This document shows, one piece after another, positions 9,177 to 17,414 of a DNA stretch of 64,000 nucleotides. The position numbers and the translations under genes were made by a program. Numbering within the stretch: the first letter of the stretch is position 1; every line of letters begins with the position of its first letter. Source of the stretch: Actinomadura spongiicola (lineage in GTDB: Bacteria > Actinomycetota > Actinomycetes > Streptosporangiales > Streptosporangiaceae); assembly GCF_003432485.1 (NCBI RefSeq), contig NZ_QVNQ01000006.1:186001-250000 (forward strand), written 5' to 3'. Under the pieces are notes generated by a model that was not told the DNA's origin, searched no databases, and saw nothing but the letters and a program-made list of their open reading frames with translations.

Positions 9177-9761
9177 TCACGAGCCGGACGGGATGTAGGT
9201 CCAGGCGTGGGTGCGGGTTTCCTTGACGTCCACGCAGGTCGCGGTGAAGTCCTTCGAGTCGATCAGGCGGTATCCCGTGGCGGTCCGGTAGACCGAATCG
9301 GAGATGATCAGCCCGAAGTCGGCGGTGCTCTCCTTCAACTGCCGCTTGAAGGTCTCCGCCTCCAAAAGGCGGAAGAGCAGGTTGACGGCCTCCCCGGTCA
9401 CGCCGTAAGGGTCCTGGTGCACATAGCCGTCGTTGAGCGCCATGCGTAGCTGGAGCTCGTGTTGCGGATCGATGACGCTCCGGTTGTGGCGCCTGATTCC
9501 GGCGAGGGTCTCCCGTAGGAGGGGCGTCAGCAGCGTTTCCAGACCCGCCGAGTTGAGGATCATGAAGATGCCGTCGCCGCGGTCCTCGTGCCGGATCGCG
9601 CGCCAGCGGACACCGGCCGCCTCGCACGCGTTCTGCGTGATCGTGTACAGGGCCTGACGGACGGCGATCTTCGCGGCCTCGTCGCGCCGGGAGAATCCGG
9701 GGATGTCGTTGGCGACCAGCAGGCGATGGCGCGGCTTGGCCTCGATGAGGTTCTCGTTCAA
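9177..9761 (-). CDS. Class III cyclase-homology domain protein (conflict-system type)
   Basis: A 194-residue protein read from a TTG that overlaps the upstream stop (TTGA). Visible class III cyclase features are DIPGFS (first metal Asp), RGDGIFMIL (second metal Asp in GDG) and AVNLLFRLLEA (the Asn-x3-Arg pair). In between lies a MALNDGYVHQDPYG segment where classical cyclases have an H-x-G-E strand. This variant is frequent in actinomycetes as a stand-alone protein in NTP-dependent conflict or signalling modules. Cyclase activity and product are unproven. It forms a two-gene unit with the 65-residue protein upstream. A longer in-frame reading exists but runs through that gene. Confidence 0.6.
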   Translation of the reverse strand: MNENLIEAKPRHRLLVANDIPGFSRRDEAAKIAVRQALYTITQNACEAAGVRWRAIRHEDRGDGIFMILNSAGLETLLTPLLRETLAGIRRHNRSVIDPQHELQLRMALNDGYVHQDPYGVTGEAVNLLFRLLEAETFKRQLKESTADFGLIISDSVYRTATGYRLIDSKDFTATCVDVKETRTHAWTYIPSGS

Positions 9762-9955
9762 AGGGCACCTGCTGTTTTCGTGAGTGGTTCGGCGAACGGG
9801 TCGTCCCAGAACTCGACGAGTTCCTCGGCGCTGAGCTCGTGCAGTAACGGCCGGCGGTCGATGAGCCGGCCCGTCCTGAGCATCCACACGGTCGTCAATG
9901 CCATCGCCAGCGCGGACTCGTCCGCGCACCGGGGACCGGTGTCGTCGGCGGGCAC
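9758..9955 (-). CDS. Small 65-residue partner of the cyclase-like protein
   Basis: A GTG start at 9955 is preceded by GGGAGA at a spacing of five. The protein is acidic and helical, with RPLLHELSAEELVEFWDDPF near the middle and no membrane segment. Its stop overlaps the start of the cyclase-like gene, so the two products are probably made together. I do not recognise the family. A longer reading from further upstream (98 residues) has poor N-terminal composition and no better ribosome-binding site. Confidence 0.5.
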   Translation of the reverse strand: MPADDTGPRCADESALAMALTTVWMLRTGRLIDRRPLLHELSAEELVEFWDDPFAEPLTKTAGAL

Positions 9956-10315
9956 CTCGTTCTCCCGGTCGAACACTCGATTACCGCATGGCCGTGAACG
10001 AGACCGGAAAGCGCAATGGGCCGCACGGCGAACGGTGGTCCTGAGTGGCATCAACGAATTTCTCCAGCATGGTCTCGCCCATCGGGAGTTCAGCGACGCG
10101 ACGAACTATTCCGTGCTGCTCGTGACCGTCGCTCATGCTTCACCGACAATGGTCGATCGGCGGACGAGAATTAACGTCCGCGGACGGCGGTGAACGCCGG
10201 TGAACGCTCGTGAACGATCGCGTATGCCCGCGAACGAACGACAACGCCGCCGACTTGTAGTGATATGTCCGTATGTGCACGCCGTGCCGGGGTCGGGGGG
10301 CGCGAACCGGGCCCG
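9956..10315. other. Intergenic region upstream of the cyclase pair
   Basis: 360 bases without a convincing gene, somewhat lower in GC. It holds a 12-bp palindrome CGTCCGCGGACG (10175-10186) next to the 10-bp direct repeats annotated separately. The promoter of the two-gene cyclase unit should lie here. Confidence 0.5.
10190..10219. repeat. Three tandem 10-bp direct repeats
   Basis: GTGAACGCCG, GTGAACGCTC and GTGAACGATC follow each other without gaps. The GTGAACG core recurs at exactly one helical turn, as in sites for regulators that bind direct repeats. It lies about 235 bp upstream of the 65-residue gene and just beyond the 3' end of the next gene. Confidence 0.5.
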
Positions 10316-11281
10316 TCAGCGCGGCTCGTCGCCCTCCGCCGCGACGGGGACCGCCCTGAGAGCGGCCTGCTGGACGCAGGACAGGAAGAACTCCAGCGCC
10401 GCCTCATGCCCGCAGGCCTCGGCCCGGCGGGCCAGCTCCTTGGCGCGGGCACGGGCATCGTGGACGTCGATGCTCCGGCCGGGTTCGGGAACCAGGTCGG
10501 CGGCCGCGGGATGCCGAGCGGCGGTGGCGCTGACCAGCCAAGACTGGGCCCGTGCACAGTGATCCGGGTCGAGGGCCAGAGCGACGGCGAGCTGGTAGAG
10601 GGCCTCGCGGTCCCCGATCCTGGCATGCTCGGCGAGGACGAGGCCGTAGTCGCCATGGGCGACGAGCGCGGCCGACTCGTCGGGCGTCAGATGCACCGGA
10701 TCGGCGCGGCGGGCGGTGCCCGGCGGAACCGGCGACGACGCCGACGGCATCACCGACAGCCGACTCCCGCCTTCCATTGGGCCGGGCGCGACGTCCGGTG
10801 CGGTGGTGCCCCCGCTGCCGGGGGGTTCGGTCGTGCCGGTGGCGGTCGAGGAGGTGTCGGTGTCCTGCCGTCCACCGTGCCGGGGGAGCGGCGGCTCGGG
10901 CCGGTTCTGCCGCTTGGCCTCGCGGAGCCGCGCCTGCCAGGCCTCCAGAACGCATTCCCAGTCGTGCGGGGTGCCGGTCTCCGGGTCGGATCTGATGCTG
11001 CCGTTCTCCACCGCGCAGCGCAGATAGGCGAGAACGACCACGGCGACCAACCGGGCCGACGGCGGGGTGCCCTTGGAACCGGTGAAGAACTGGCTCACGG
11101 CCGAACGTGACAGGCTGTCCGGCAGGCTCTCACGACCATGCTTGAGCGGGAATAACTCTTCCAGCCGCTCGACGTTGTGGATGACACTGGAGGAGTCGGG
11201 CTCACCACAGTCGGTGCGGAACTGCCGGAAATCCTCGAAGATGTTCTCATGCCCTGCGGGATAAAATGGCCGATGAGTCAT
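10316..11281 (-). CDS. Putative regulator: HTH-like N-terminus, helical-repeat C-terminus
   Basis: A 321-residue protein of unclear family. Residues about 10-90 form a helical region (SVIHNVERLEELFPL, then SRSAVSQFFTGSKG, then LVAVVVLAYLRCAVE) that resembles an actinomycete HTH domain. A Thr/Pro/Gly-rich linker follows. The last 130 residues look like Sel1/TPR-type helices, with ALYQLAVALALDP and ARARAKELARRAEACGH. I chose the ATG at 11281. A GTG at 11344 would add 21 residues but has no ribosome-binding site. The function is not known, and regulation of the neighbouring cyclase pair is only a possibility. Confidence 0.5.
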   Translation of the reverse strand: MTHRPFYPAGHENIFEDFRQFRTDCGEPDSSSVIHNVERLEELFPLKHGRESLPDSLSRSAVSQFFTGSKGTPPSARLVAVVVLAYLRCAVENGSIRSDPETGTPHDWECVLEAWQARLREAKRQNRPEPPLPRHGGRQDTDTSSTATGTTEPPGSGGTTAPDVAPGPMEGGSRLSVMPSASSPVPPGTARRADPVHLTPDESAALVAHGDYGLVLAEHARIGDREALYQLAVALALDPDHCARAQSWLVSATAARHPAAADLVPEPGRSIDVHDARARAKELARRAEACGHEAALEFFLSCVQQAALRAVPVAAEGDEPR

Positions 11282-11625
11282 GTCGTCCCGATCGGTAGCA
11301 CTGTCGTATCGCCTGGTGGGGTTCCGCTGCCGGGCGGATGTCACATGGTGAAGGGCACCGGTTACGCGGGGCGCTCGTCACAGGTGAGCGGTACGGCCGC
11401 CGCTACGGGTTTCACGGTGCGGCGCACTGCGCACGTCGTGGGCGTGACCAACCGAGTCAACACGCCTCCCTCGCCAGATCCGGCTACGACCGACCGATCG
11501 GACACCGCTCATGGGTGCCGCCGGGACTCCGCGGTCGGACGCGTCCGCGTGGACCGCTGACGTCCACCCTGACATGGGGTGAGGCGTGACGTCTGTGCCA
11601 TATGACACCTTACGATGTCATTTGA
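11282..11625. other. Intergenic region
   Basis: 344 bases between two minus-strand genes. Short open frames here have no ribosome-binding site or recognisable domain, and the DUF397 gene that often accompanies an XRE-DUF5753 gene is absent. The right end holds the palindromes listed next. Confidence 0.45.
11595..11621. promoter_or_regulatory. Overlapping palindromes, possible operator
   Basis: GTGCCATATGACAC (11595-11608) is a 14-bp palindrome with one mismatched pair. ATGACA (11602-11607) and TGTCAT (11616-11621) form a 6-bp inverted repeat around 8 nt. They lie directly after the XRE gene, in a stretch of lower GC. An operator is inferred from symmetry alone. Confidence 0.35.
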
Positions 11626-12534
11626 TCACAGCGCGTCGATCATTTGGCCCAGGACGACCTCGGTCCGCTCGGGGGGCAAAGCCTGCGTCCCCAGAAGGTT
11701 CATCACGTGACGGTAGAAGTCGCCGTCACCGGGCCGGCGCGGATACACGGCGTTGCCGAGCTGCTCCAGGAAGACGAGATCGGCCAGTTCGGACTCGCGC
11801 CACCGCAGCAGGGTGATCGGTCCGGCCAGCGCCGGATGTCCCCCATGGGCGAACGGCAGGATCTGGACGGTGATGTGCGGTAACGCGCACATTGCGCGCA
11901 CATGCTTCAGTTGGGCGCGCATCGTTCCCGTCCCGCCCACGGGCCGGCGCAGTGCCGCCTCGTCGATGACCGCCCAGAGTCGCGTGGGCGGATCCTGGTG
12001 AAGGATCCGCTGGCGTCGTATCCGCAACCGCACCCGGGACTCGATCTGCCTCTCGTCGGCCCCGCCGGACAGCAGCCTGATCTGGGCGCGTGCGTACTCC
12101 GGGGTCTGGAGCAGGTCCGGAACCGCCTGGACGCTGTAGGTCCGGACGATCGCCGCCGTCTGTTCGGCGCCCAGGTACGGCAGGAACCACGCGGGGATCA
12201 CCATGCGGAAGGGCTGCCACCAGCCGGGACGATGCGTGTGGCGGGCCATCTCCACCAGGGCGACGCGGGTGCCGTGCTCCTCGACCTCGTAGAGGTCGCA
12301 CAGCGCCACCACGTCGACGAGCCGAGAGCCGGTCAGGCCCAGTTCCATGCTCACCAGCCGGGCTTCGGAGCCGACCACCTCGGCCGCGTGGAGCCTGTCC
12401 AACCCGCGTTGCCTGCGCAGCCGCCGCAGCCGGGCCCCCAACAGCAGCCGCGGCATCGTCGGCCCCGGCGCCTTGTCGGCGCTCATCTGATCCGACAGTT
12501 GGGCGATGAGCAGGCCCCCCGGCGCCACGGTCAC
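11626..12534 (-). CDS. XRE-family regulator with DUF5753 domain
   Basis: A 302-residue protein. An N-terminal helix-turn-helix (LGARLRRLRRQRGLDRLHAA, then EARLVSMELG) is followed by a DUF5753 sensor-type domain. The hallmarks are WFLPYLGAEQTAAIVRTYS, VPDLLQTPEYARAQI, RRQRIL, LWAVIDEAALRRP and LPFAHGGHPALAGP. Actinomycetes carry dozens of such regulators, often beside DUF397 partners. Here the upstream neighbour is a DUF574-type methyltransferase. I start at GTG 12534, which has GGAGGA just upstream. A longer frame to 12594 lacks support. Confidence 0.85.
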   Translation of the reverse strand: MTVAPGGLLIAQLSDQMSADKAPGPTMPRLLLGARLRRLRRQRGLDRLHAAEVVGSEARLVSMELGLTGSRLVDVVALCDLYEVEEHGTRVALVEMARHTHRPGWWQPFRMVIPAWFLPYLGAEQTAAIVRTYSVQAVPDLLQTPEYARAQIRLLSGGADERQIESRVRLRIRRQRILHQDPPTRLWAVIDEAALRRPVGGTGTMRAQLKHVRAMCALPHITVQILPFAHGGHPALAGPITLLRWRESELADLVFLEQLGNAVYPRRPGDGDFYRHVMNLLGTQALPPERTEVVLGQMIDAL

Positions 12535-12896
12535 TCGTCCTCCCTCGCACGTGCCACTACGGCCGCATCGGCGGCGCGCCGCCACTTCTCCCACGTTTCG
12601 AGTGAGGTGTGGGACGCGTGGTTCTCATTCCCGGCCGTACCGGTTCGCGCCTCTCCCTCCAGCGCCATAGAAGTACAACCCGCGAAACCGGCCCGGACGG
12701 TTTTACGGCCGGGGGATGAATACCATCAGGCATCCTTCTCCCCGCCAGAGGCCTCGCGTCTACCGGGCCCCCGATCGCCGACCGGTGAGGTTTCGCATGA
12801 CCTGCCGATGATGGCGTGCCCGCGCCGTTGTGCGCAAGGAACAGTCAAGGCCATAAGGGGCCACGGAAAAAGTCATCCGGATGTCGGCCGACCCGA
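12535..12896. other. Intergenic region upstream of the XRE regulator
   Basis: 362 bases. No gene is supported on either strand. A short inverted repeat CCGGCC/GGCCGG (12688-12693, 12707-12712) is the only structure seen. The promoter of the regulator must be here. Confidence 0.4.
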
Positions 12897-13748
12897 TCAG
12901 GGTTTGCGTGCCACCCCGCAGTACTGATCGGACTCGGCCGGTTCACCGAACGGCAGCGCCTCGGGACGCCAGCGCGTGCACGACACGACTCCGGGCTCGA
13001 CCAATTCCAGCCCTGTGAACAGGGCCTCGATCTGTTCCGGACTACGGTGGATTCCCGGTGGCTTCCCGAACCGGTTCCATTGGCGGATCGCCTCGGCCAT
13101 CCTCTCTCCGGTGACCTCGATCGTGGGGTGGGCGATGGCCAGGTGGCTGCCGGGCGCCGTCTCGTCCATCAGCCGACCGATGATCCGGAGGGCCTCCCGG
13201 TCGTCGGTGATGTGCCACGCCACGCCCAGCATGGTGACCGCGACGGGCCGGGAGAAGTCCAGGGTGTCGTGCGCGCCCCGCAGGATCGTCTCCGGGTCGT
13301 ACATGTCGGCGTCGAGGTAGGCGGTCCTTCCCTCGGGGGTGCTGGTCAGCAGTGCCCGCGCGTGCGCGAGGACCAGAGGGTCGTTGTCGACGTACACGAT
13401 TCGCGATTCGGGAGCGAGACGCTGCGCCACCTCATGGGTGTTGTCGACGGTCGGCAGGCCCGTTCCGATATCAAGGAACTGCCGAATTCCCTGTCCGATG
13501 AAATACTCGACGACCCGCTTCAGGAACCGGCGATCCGCGCGGGCCTGTTCGACGATGTCGGGAAGCACCTCGGCGATCTGGTCGCCCAACCGGCGATCGA
13601 CGGGATAGTTCTCCTTACCGCCCAGCCAGTAATCCCATATCCTCGCCGAATGTGACACCGATGTGTCGATGCTCGGGGTCGACTGTAAATCTGGTGCACG
13701 TGATTCGTCCACGACGAACGTCCTCCGGTGTCGCCGAGTGCGCCTCAT
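12897..13748 (-). CDS. SAM-dependent methyltransferase, DUF574 family
   Basis: A 283-residue protein of the actinomycete Methyltransf_19/DUF574 family. Signatures are SVSHSARIWDYWLGGKENYPVDR near residue 30, the SAM-binding FLDIGTGLPT followed by the acidic VYVDNDPLVL, and the family motif MLGVAWHITDD. These proteins usually sit next to XRE-DUF5753 regulators, as here, and their substrates are unknown. The ATG at 13748 has GGGGAAG about nine bases upstream. A longer frame to 13808 has weaker support. Confidence 0.88.
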   Translation of the reverse strand: MRRTRRHRRTFVVDESRAPDLQSTPSIDTSVSHSARIWDYWLGGKENYPVDRRLGDQIAEVLPDIVEQARADRRFLKRVVEYFIGQGIRQFLDIGTGLPTVDNTHEVAQRLAPESRIVYVDNDPLVLAHARALLTSTPEGRTAYLDADMYDPETILRGAHDTLDFSRPVAVTMLGVAWHITDDREALRIIGRLMDETAPGSHLAIAHPTIEVTGERMAEAIRQWNRFGKPPGIHRSPEQIEALFTGLELVEPGVVSCTRWRPEALPFGEPAESDQYCGVARKP

Positions 13749-13997
13749 CGTATATCTTCCCCGGCGGGAACTGAACCCCTCGCCGTGGAAATCTGTTCCG
13801 AGCATCACCGGTAGTGAACAATCGCACCATTATCCGCCGATGTCGGATCGCCAGATCGCTCATTCGGCATAACATCTCGCACACGTTCAACCACCGACTC
13901 CGTGGTAGGCAGCCGTCCCGCGTACCCTTGGGGGGAGTGGGCGACCACGTCGGCGGCGGCTTGGGTCGAGATCCGAAACCAGAGGTGGCTACGGAAA

Positions 13998-15026
13998 GTG
14001 GCGGGAAGCAGGGGCGGGAAGCCCGATGGCGCGGCGCGTCCCGCACGCAGGCCCACGCTTCTCGACGTCGGGCGCCTCGCCGGGACGTCGACGGCCGTCG
14101 TCAGCTATGTCCTCAACGGCGGACCCCGCCCGGTGTCGGACAAGACACGGGTGAAGGTCGAGGAAGCCATTCAGATGCTCGGCTACCGGCGCAATCCTCT
14201 CGCCGGTGCGTTGAGCGGTGGCCGATCCAATCTCGTCGGCCTGCTGGTACCCGACACGGCGAACGCCTTCTTCGGTGAGCTGTCCCGCCATATCGAGGCC
14301 GAGGGGCGCCGCCGGGGGCTGCTCACCCTGCTCGGCAACATCGGCTATCGCACGTCGCTCGGGGACGAGTACAGCGAGGCCTTCTCCGAACTGCGGCCAC
14401 GCGGCATCTTCGTGACGACCGGCGAGGAGCCCCGGCAGGGGGACGAGACGCCCCGGGTCTACGTGCAGTGGGCCGCTCCCGACACCACCTCCCCGAGCGT
14501 GCTCTTCAACGACTTCGAGGGCGCGAGGCTCGCCGTCGAACACCTGCTCCGGCATGGCTACGACGACATCCACTGCGTGGCCGGAGAGATCGAGGCGGGA
14601 CCGGCGGTGGGCCGCGAAGGGGGCTGGCGCCGCGCCATGGAGGATGCGGGGCTTCCCACGGCAGGCGGGCTCGTCCGGGTCCCCTTCGACCGGGTCGAGG
14701 CGGAGCGGGCGGTACGGCCGGTGCTGGAGAACCCGAACCGACCCCGGGCGATCTACGCGACGACGGACGAGCAGGCGTTCGTGACGATCCGCGCGGCGGC
14801 GAACCTGGGGCTGCGGGTCCCCGACGACCTCGCGGTCGTGGGCTTCGACGGCGTCCGGGAGGCGCGGCTCGGCAGCCTTCCGCTCACCACCATCAGCCTC
14901 CCGCTCCAACAACTCGCGGTCCGCGCCTTCGACGTCCTGGAGGAGACCTACTACGAAGGCGAAGGATCGGTGCCGTCCGTCGTCCTGGACGGCGAGATCA
15001 GCATCGGCGTGACGTGCGGGTGCTGA
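13998..15026 (+). CDS. LacI-family transcriptional regulator
   Basis: A 342-residue protein with the LacI HTH at the N-terminus (PTLLDVGRLAGTSTAVVSYV, then VSDKTRVKVEEAIQMLGYRRN) and a periplasmic-binding-like effector domain (NLVGLLVPDTANAFFGELS, DDLAVVGFDG). The length is normal for the family when translation starts at GTG 13998. GAGGTGG lies about nine bases upstream, and an upstream ATG at 13902 would add poor sequence. It probably controls the divergent cupin and ABC-importer promoters downstream, whose spacer carries two palindromes with the central CG usual for LacI-type operators. Confidence 0.88.
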   Translation: MAGSRGGKPDGAARPARRPTLLDVGRLAGTSTAVVSYVLNGGPRPVSDKTRVKVEEAIQMLGYRRNPLAGALSGGRSNLVGLLVPDTANAFFGELSRHIEAEGRRRGLLTLLGNIGYRTSLGDEYSEAFSELRPRGIFVTTGEEPRQGDETPRVYVQWAAPDTTSPSVLFNDFEGARLAVEHLLRHGYDDIHCVAGEIEAGPAVGREGGWRRAMEDAGLPTAGGLVRVPFDRVEAERAVRPVLENPNRPRAIYATTDEQAFVTIRAAANLGLRVPDDLAVVGFDGVREARLGSLPLTTISLPLQQLAVRAFDVLEETYYEGEGSVPSVVLDGEISIGVTCGC

Positions 15027-15073
15027 GGACGTCCCGGTCGTGACCGCCGCCGGGCGTGGCGGCGCTCGCGCGG

Positions 15074-15104
15074 CCGCCCCGCCGGGTCCACTGCGGCGGG
15101 GCGG
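15074..15104. terminator. Hairpin between convergent lacI-type and cupin genes
   Basis: An 11-bp perfect GC-rich stem, CCGCCCCGCCG with CGGCGGGGCGG, around a 9-nt loop, lies between two convergent stops. No U-tract follows. It probably ends transcription from both sides. Confidence 0.65.
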
Positions 15105-15120
15105 TGTCCTGGGGTGTGCT

Positions 15121-15585
15121 TTACGGCGCGGGTTCGTACTCGTCGGACTTGTAGATCGGGCTCAATGACAGGGCGCTGAAACGGAACGGCCGGTCGACAC
15201 GGTTGAACCCGAGCGGGCAGTGCCGGATGCCCGCGGGGATGTAGACCGAGCCGCTCGTCGTGATCGTGTGACGCACGCCCTCGATGTCGAGGTAGATCTC
15301 CGCCCCGAGGTCGTCCACGTCGTCCGGGTTGTTGCCGTGCCAGATCAGGACCTCGTCATAGTCGTGCTCGTGCTCCTTCACCCAGAGCACGGGACCGTCA
15401 CACTCCCTGATCCACGTATAGGTCAGATGGATCTTGCTCTGCGGCACCTCCTTCGCCCGCATGAGGGCGAGGGCCTCGCCCACGTTGTCCGGTTCGTCGA
15501 CACCGGCGGCGGCTCCCTCGTTGACGAGGTCGCCGAGGCAGTTCTGCATCTTCCTGACGAAGAGATGCTCGTACGGACTGGGCAT
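15121..15585 (-). CDS. Cupin-like small protein
   Basis: A 154-residue protein with a single cupin-type beta-barrel. KEHEHDYDEVLIWHGNNPDD contains the H-x-H-x4-E pattern, and YIPAGIRHCPLGFNRVDRP supplies the later His. It probably binds a metal and a small carboxylate or sugar-like ligand, but the reaction is unknown. The ATG at 15585 has GGAGGG just upstream. It is divergent from the ABC importer, and the two share a spacer with the paired palindromes, so co-regulation by the LacI protein is likely. Confidence 0.7.
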   Translation of the reverse strand: MPSPYEHLFVRKMQNCLGDLVNEGAAAGVDEPDNVGEALALMRAKEVPQSKIHLTYTWIRECDGPVLWVKEHEHDYDEVLIWHGNNPDDVDDLGAEIYLDIEGVRHTITTSGSVYIPAGIRHCPLGFNRVDRPFRFSALSLSPIYKSDEYEPAP

Positions 15586-15639
15586 CGGCCCTCCATCTTC
15601 CTGGGGATCTGCTAGGCGAACTGCCGCGAGCGTAACAGC

Positions 15640-15653
15640 TCTAATCGATTAGA
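15640..15653. promoter_or_regulatory. Perfect 14-bp palindrome, likely LacI-type operator 1
   Basis: TCTAATCGATTAGA is fully symmetric with a central CG. It lies 55 bp upstream of the cupin start. A one-mismatch copy lies 122 bp away. Confidence 0.7.
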
Positions 15654-15761
15654 CGAACCGGGGGAGTCCGACCAAGAGATTCAGAACACCCTCTTCCCTC
15701 CAGGTCAGATGGAGTCGTACTCTGTGGCGAAGCTCGTCCAGCCCTGGACTACGGAGTCAGT

Positions 15762-15775
15762 TCTAAACGATTAGA
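15762..15775. promoter_or_regulatory. Near-perfect 14-bp palindrome, likely LacI-type operator 2
   Basis: TCTAAACGATTAGA differs from operator 1 at one base and lies 29 bp upstream of the substrate-binding-protein start. This position would block transcription of the importer. Confidence 0.7.
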
Positions 15776-15803
15776 TTCCTTCGCTTCGAACGGGAGTTGC
15801 CCG

Positions 15804-17360
15804 GTGTTCCGCAGACCCCCACGTTCCGTGCCCGGCATGCCGGCCGGACGTCTTCCCCTCAGGACTCTCGCCGTGGCGACCGGCTTCGCGCTGACCGCGG
15901 CCACGATCGCGGGCTGCGCCCCCTCGGAACCGGCGCGGGACGGTCGGGGCGGCACGCTCCGCATCGCCGCGGCCACCGACGCGGGCGAGACCCTGAACCC
16001 CTACGCGAGCAACCAGACGCCCACCCAGCAACTTCGCAGCTCCCTGCTCTACGAGGGCCTCACCCACCTCGACGCCACCGGGAAGTTCGAGTGGCGCCTC
16101 GCGACCGCCATGACCCCGAACAAGGACCTCACCGAGTGGACGATCAAGCTCCGTCCCGGGGTCACGTTCACGGACGGGAGCGCGTTCACCGCCGCCGACG
16201 TGGTGGCGAGCATCAAGTACCTGCGTGACCCCGAGCACGCCGTCCAGGGGCTCGCGCTCATCGAGATGATCGACGCGGCCCGGGTCGAAGCGGTCGACGA
16301 GCTGACCGTCCGCGTCGGCCTGACCAGGCCTTTCGGTCCCTTCAAGGACATCTGGGCGAACGTCTTCCTCCCGATGACCAAGGCTGGCTCGGCGCCCGCG
16401 AAGCCGATCGGCACCGGGCCGTTCGCCGTGACGTCCTTCGCCGCCGGGCGGCAGTCGAAGCTGGCGCGACACGACGGCTACTGGGGGGCCAAGCCCAAGC
16501 TCAAGGCGGTCGACATCGTCGAATACCAGAGCCAGCAGGCCCAGGCGAACGCGCTTCTCTCCGACGAGGTCGATATCGCCTCAAGCGCGACCCCGGCCAT
16601 CGCGAAGTCGCTCGCGGGCAAGAACGGCATCGAACTGCTCGACAGCAAGGGCGACTTCACGCTCCGGATCGGCTTCAACACGACTGTGGCGCCGTTCGGT
16701 GACGTCCGCGTGCGGCAGGCGCTGCGCCTCCTCATCGACCGGCGGCAGGTGGTGTCCAATGCCTTCGGGGGGTACGCGCGACCGGCGAACGACCACGAGG
16801 CGGGAACGCCGCAATGCCCGGCCCCGAACGTTCCTCAGCGTGAGCAGGACATCGATCGGGCGAAGAGACTGCTCGCCGAGGCGGGTCAGAGCGATCTGGC
16901 GTTCTCGGTGGCGACCGACGGGCTCCTGCCCGGCATGAAGGAACTGGCCCAGGTCTTCTCCGAGAACGCCGCGAAGGCCGGGGTGAAGGTCGACGTCAAC
17001 GTCGTCCCGCCCCAGCAGTTCCTCTCGAAGTGGGGCAAGTGGCCGGTGTACATCGACTTCAACACGCTTCCCTACCTGCCCTACGTGATCACCTCACTGC
17101 TGCCCGACCGCGTCGCGAACGCCGCCCACTGGAAGAACCCCGAGTTCAGCAGGCTCGCCGACGAACTGTTCGCGGCGAGCGACGAGGAGCAGTGCTCGAT
17201 CATGAACAGGATGCACGGAATCGAGTACGCGGAAGGCCCGATGATCACGCCCGCGTTCGTCAACGTCCTGCTGCCCTACAACGGCAGGGTCCGTGGTCTG
17301 GTGCCGGACGTGAGCGGTCGCCCGCTCTCCTTCCTGTCGAACGTGACCGTCGGACGTTGA
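15804..17360 (+). CDS. ABC importer substrate-binding lipoprotein, family 5
   Basis: A 518-residue lipoprotein. The signal peptide ends in a lipobox, TIAGC, with Cys 38. The body is a family 5 (peptide/nickel/oligosaccharide type) solute-binding fold, with TLRIAAATDAGETLNPYAS, LYEGLTHLD, IKLRPGVTFTDGSAFTAADV and KPIGTGPF. It would capture the ligand outside the membrane for the permeases encoded next. The start is GTG 15804 with GGGAG about eight bases upstream. The ligand cannot be read from sequence, and the LacI partner suggests a sugar or glycoside rather than a peptide. Confidence 0.92.
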   Translation: MFRRPPRSVPGMPAGRLPLRTLAVATGFALTAATIAGCAPSEPARDGRGGTLRIAAATDAGETLNPYASNQTPTQQLRSSLLYEGLTHLDATGKFEWRLATAMTPNKDLTEWTIKLRPGVTFTDGSAFTAADVVASIKYLRDPEHAVQGLALIEMIDAARVEAVDELTVRVGLTRPFGPFKDIWANVFLPMTKAGSAPAKPIGTGPFAVTSFAAGRQSKLARHDGYWGAKPKLKAVDIVEYQSQQAQANALLSDEVDIASSATPAIAKSLAGKNGIELLDSKGDFTLRIGFNTTVAPFGDVRVRQALRLLIDRRQVVSNAFGGYARPANDHEAGTPQCPAPNVPQREQDIDRAKRLLAEAGQSDLAFSVATDGLLPGMKELAQVFSENAAKAGVKVDVNVVPPQQFLSKWGKWPVYIDFNTLPYLPYVITSLLPDRVANAAHWKNPEFSRLADELFAASDEEQCSIMNRMHGIEYAEGPMITPAFVNVLLPYNGRVRGLVPDVSGRPLSFLSNVTVGR

Positions 17361-17414
17361 CCTTCACCCCATCTCCGGGGCGCCCTTCCGCACACTCGAA
17401 CGACGAAGGTTGTC

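Noticed and set aside
9177..9955. Pycsar antiphage system
   Set aside because: The partner is a small soluble protein without the membrane or TIR effector of Pycsar, and the cyclase-like domain belongs to another subgroup.
11378..11608. DUF397 gene after the XRE regulator
   Set aside because: The short minus-strand frame lacks the WRKSSYS-type signature and a ribosome-binding site.
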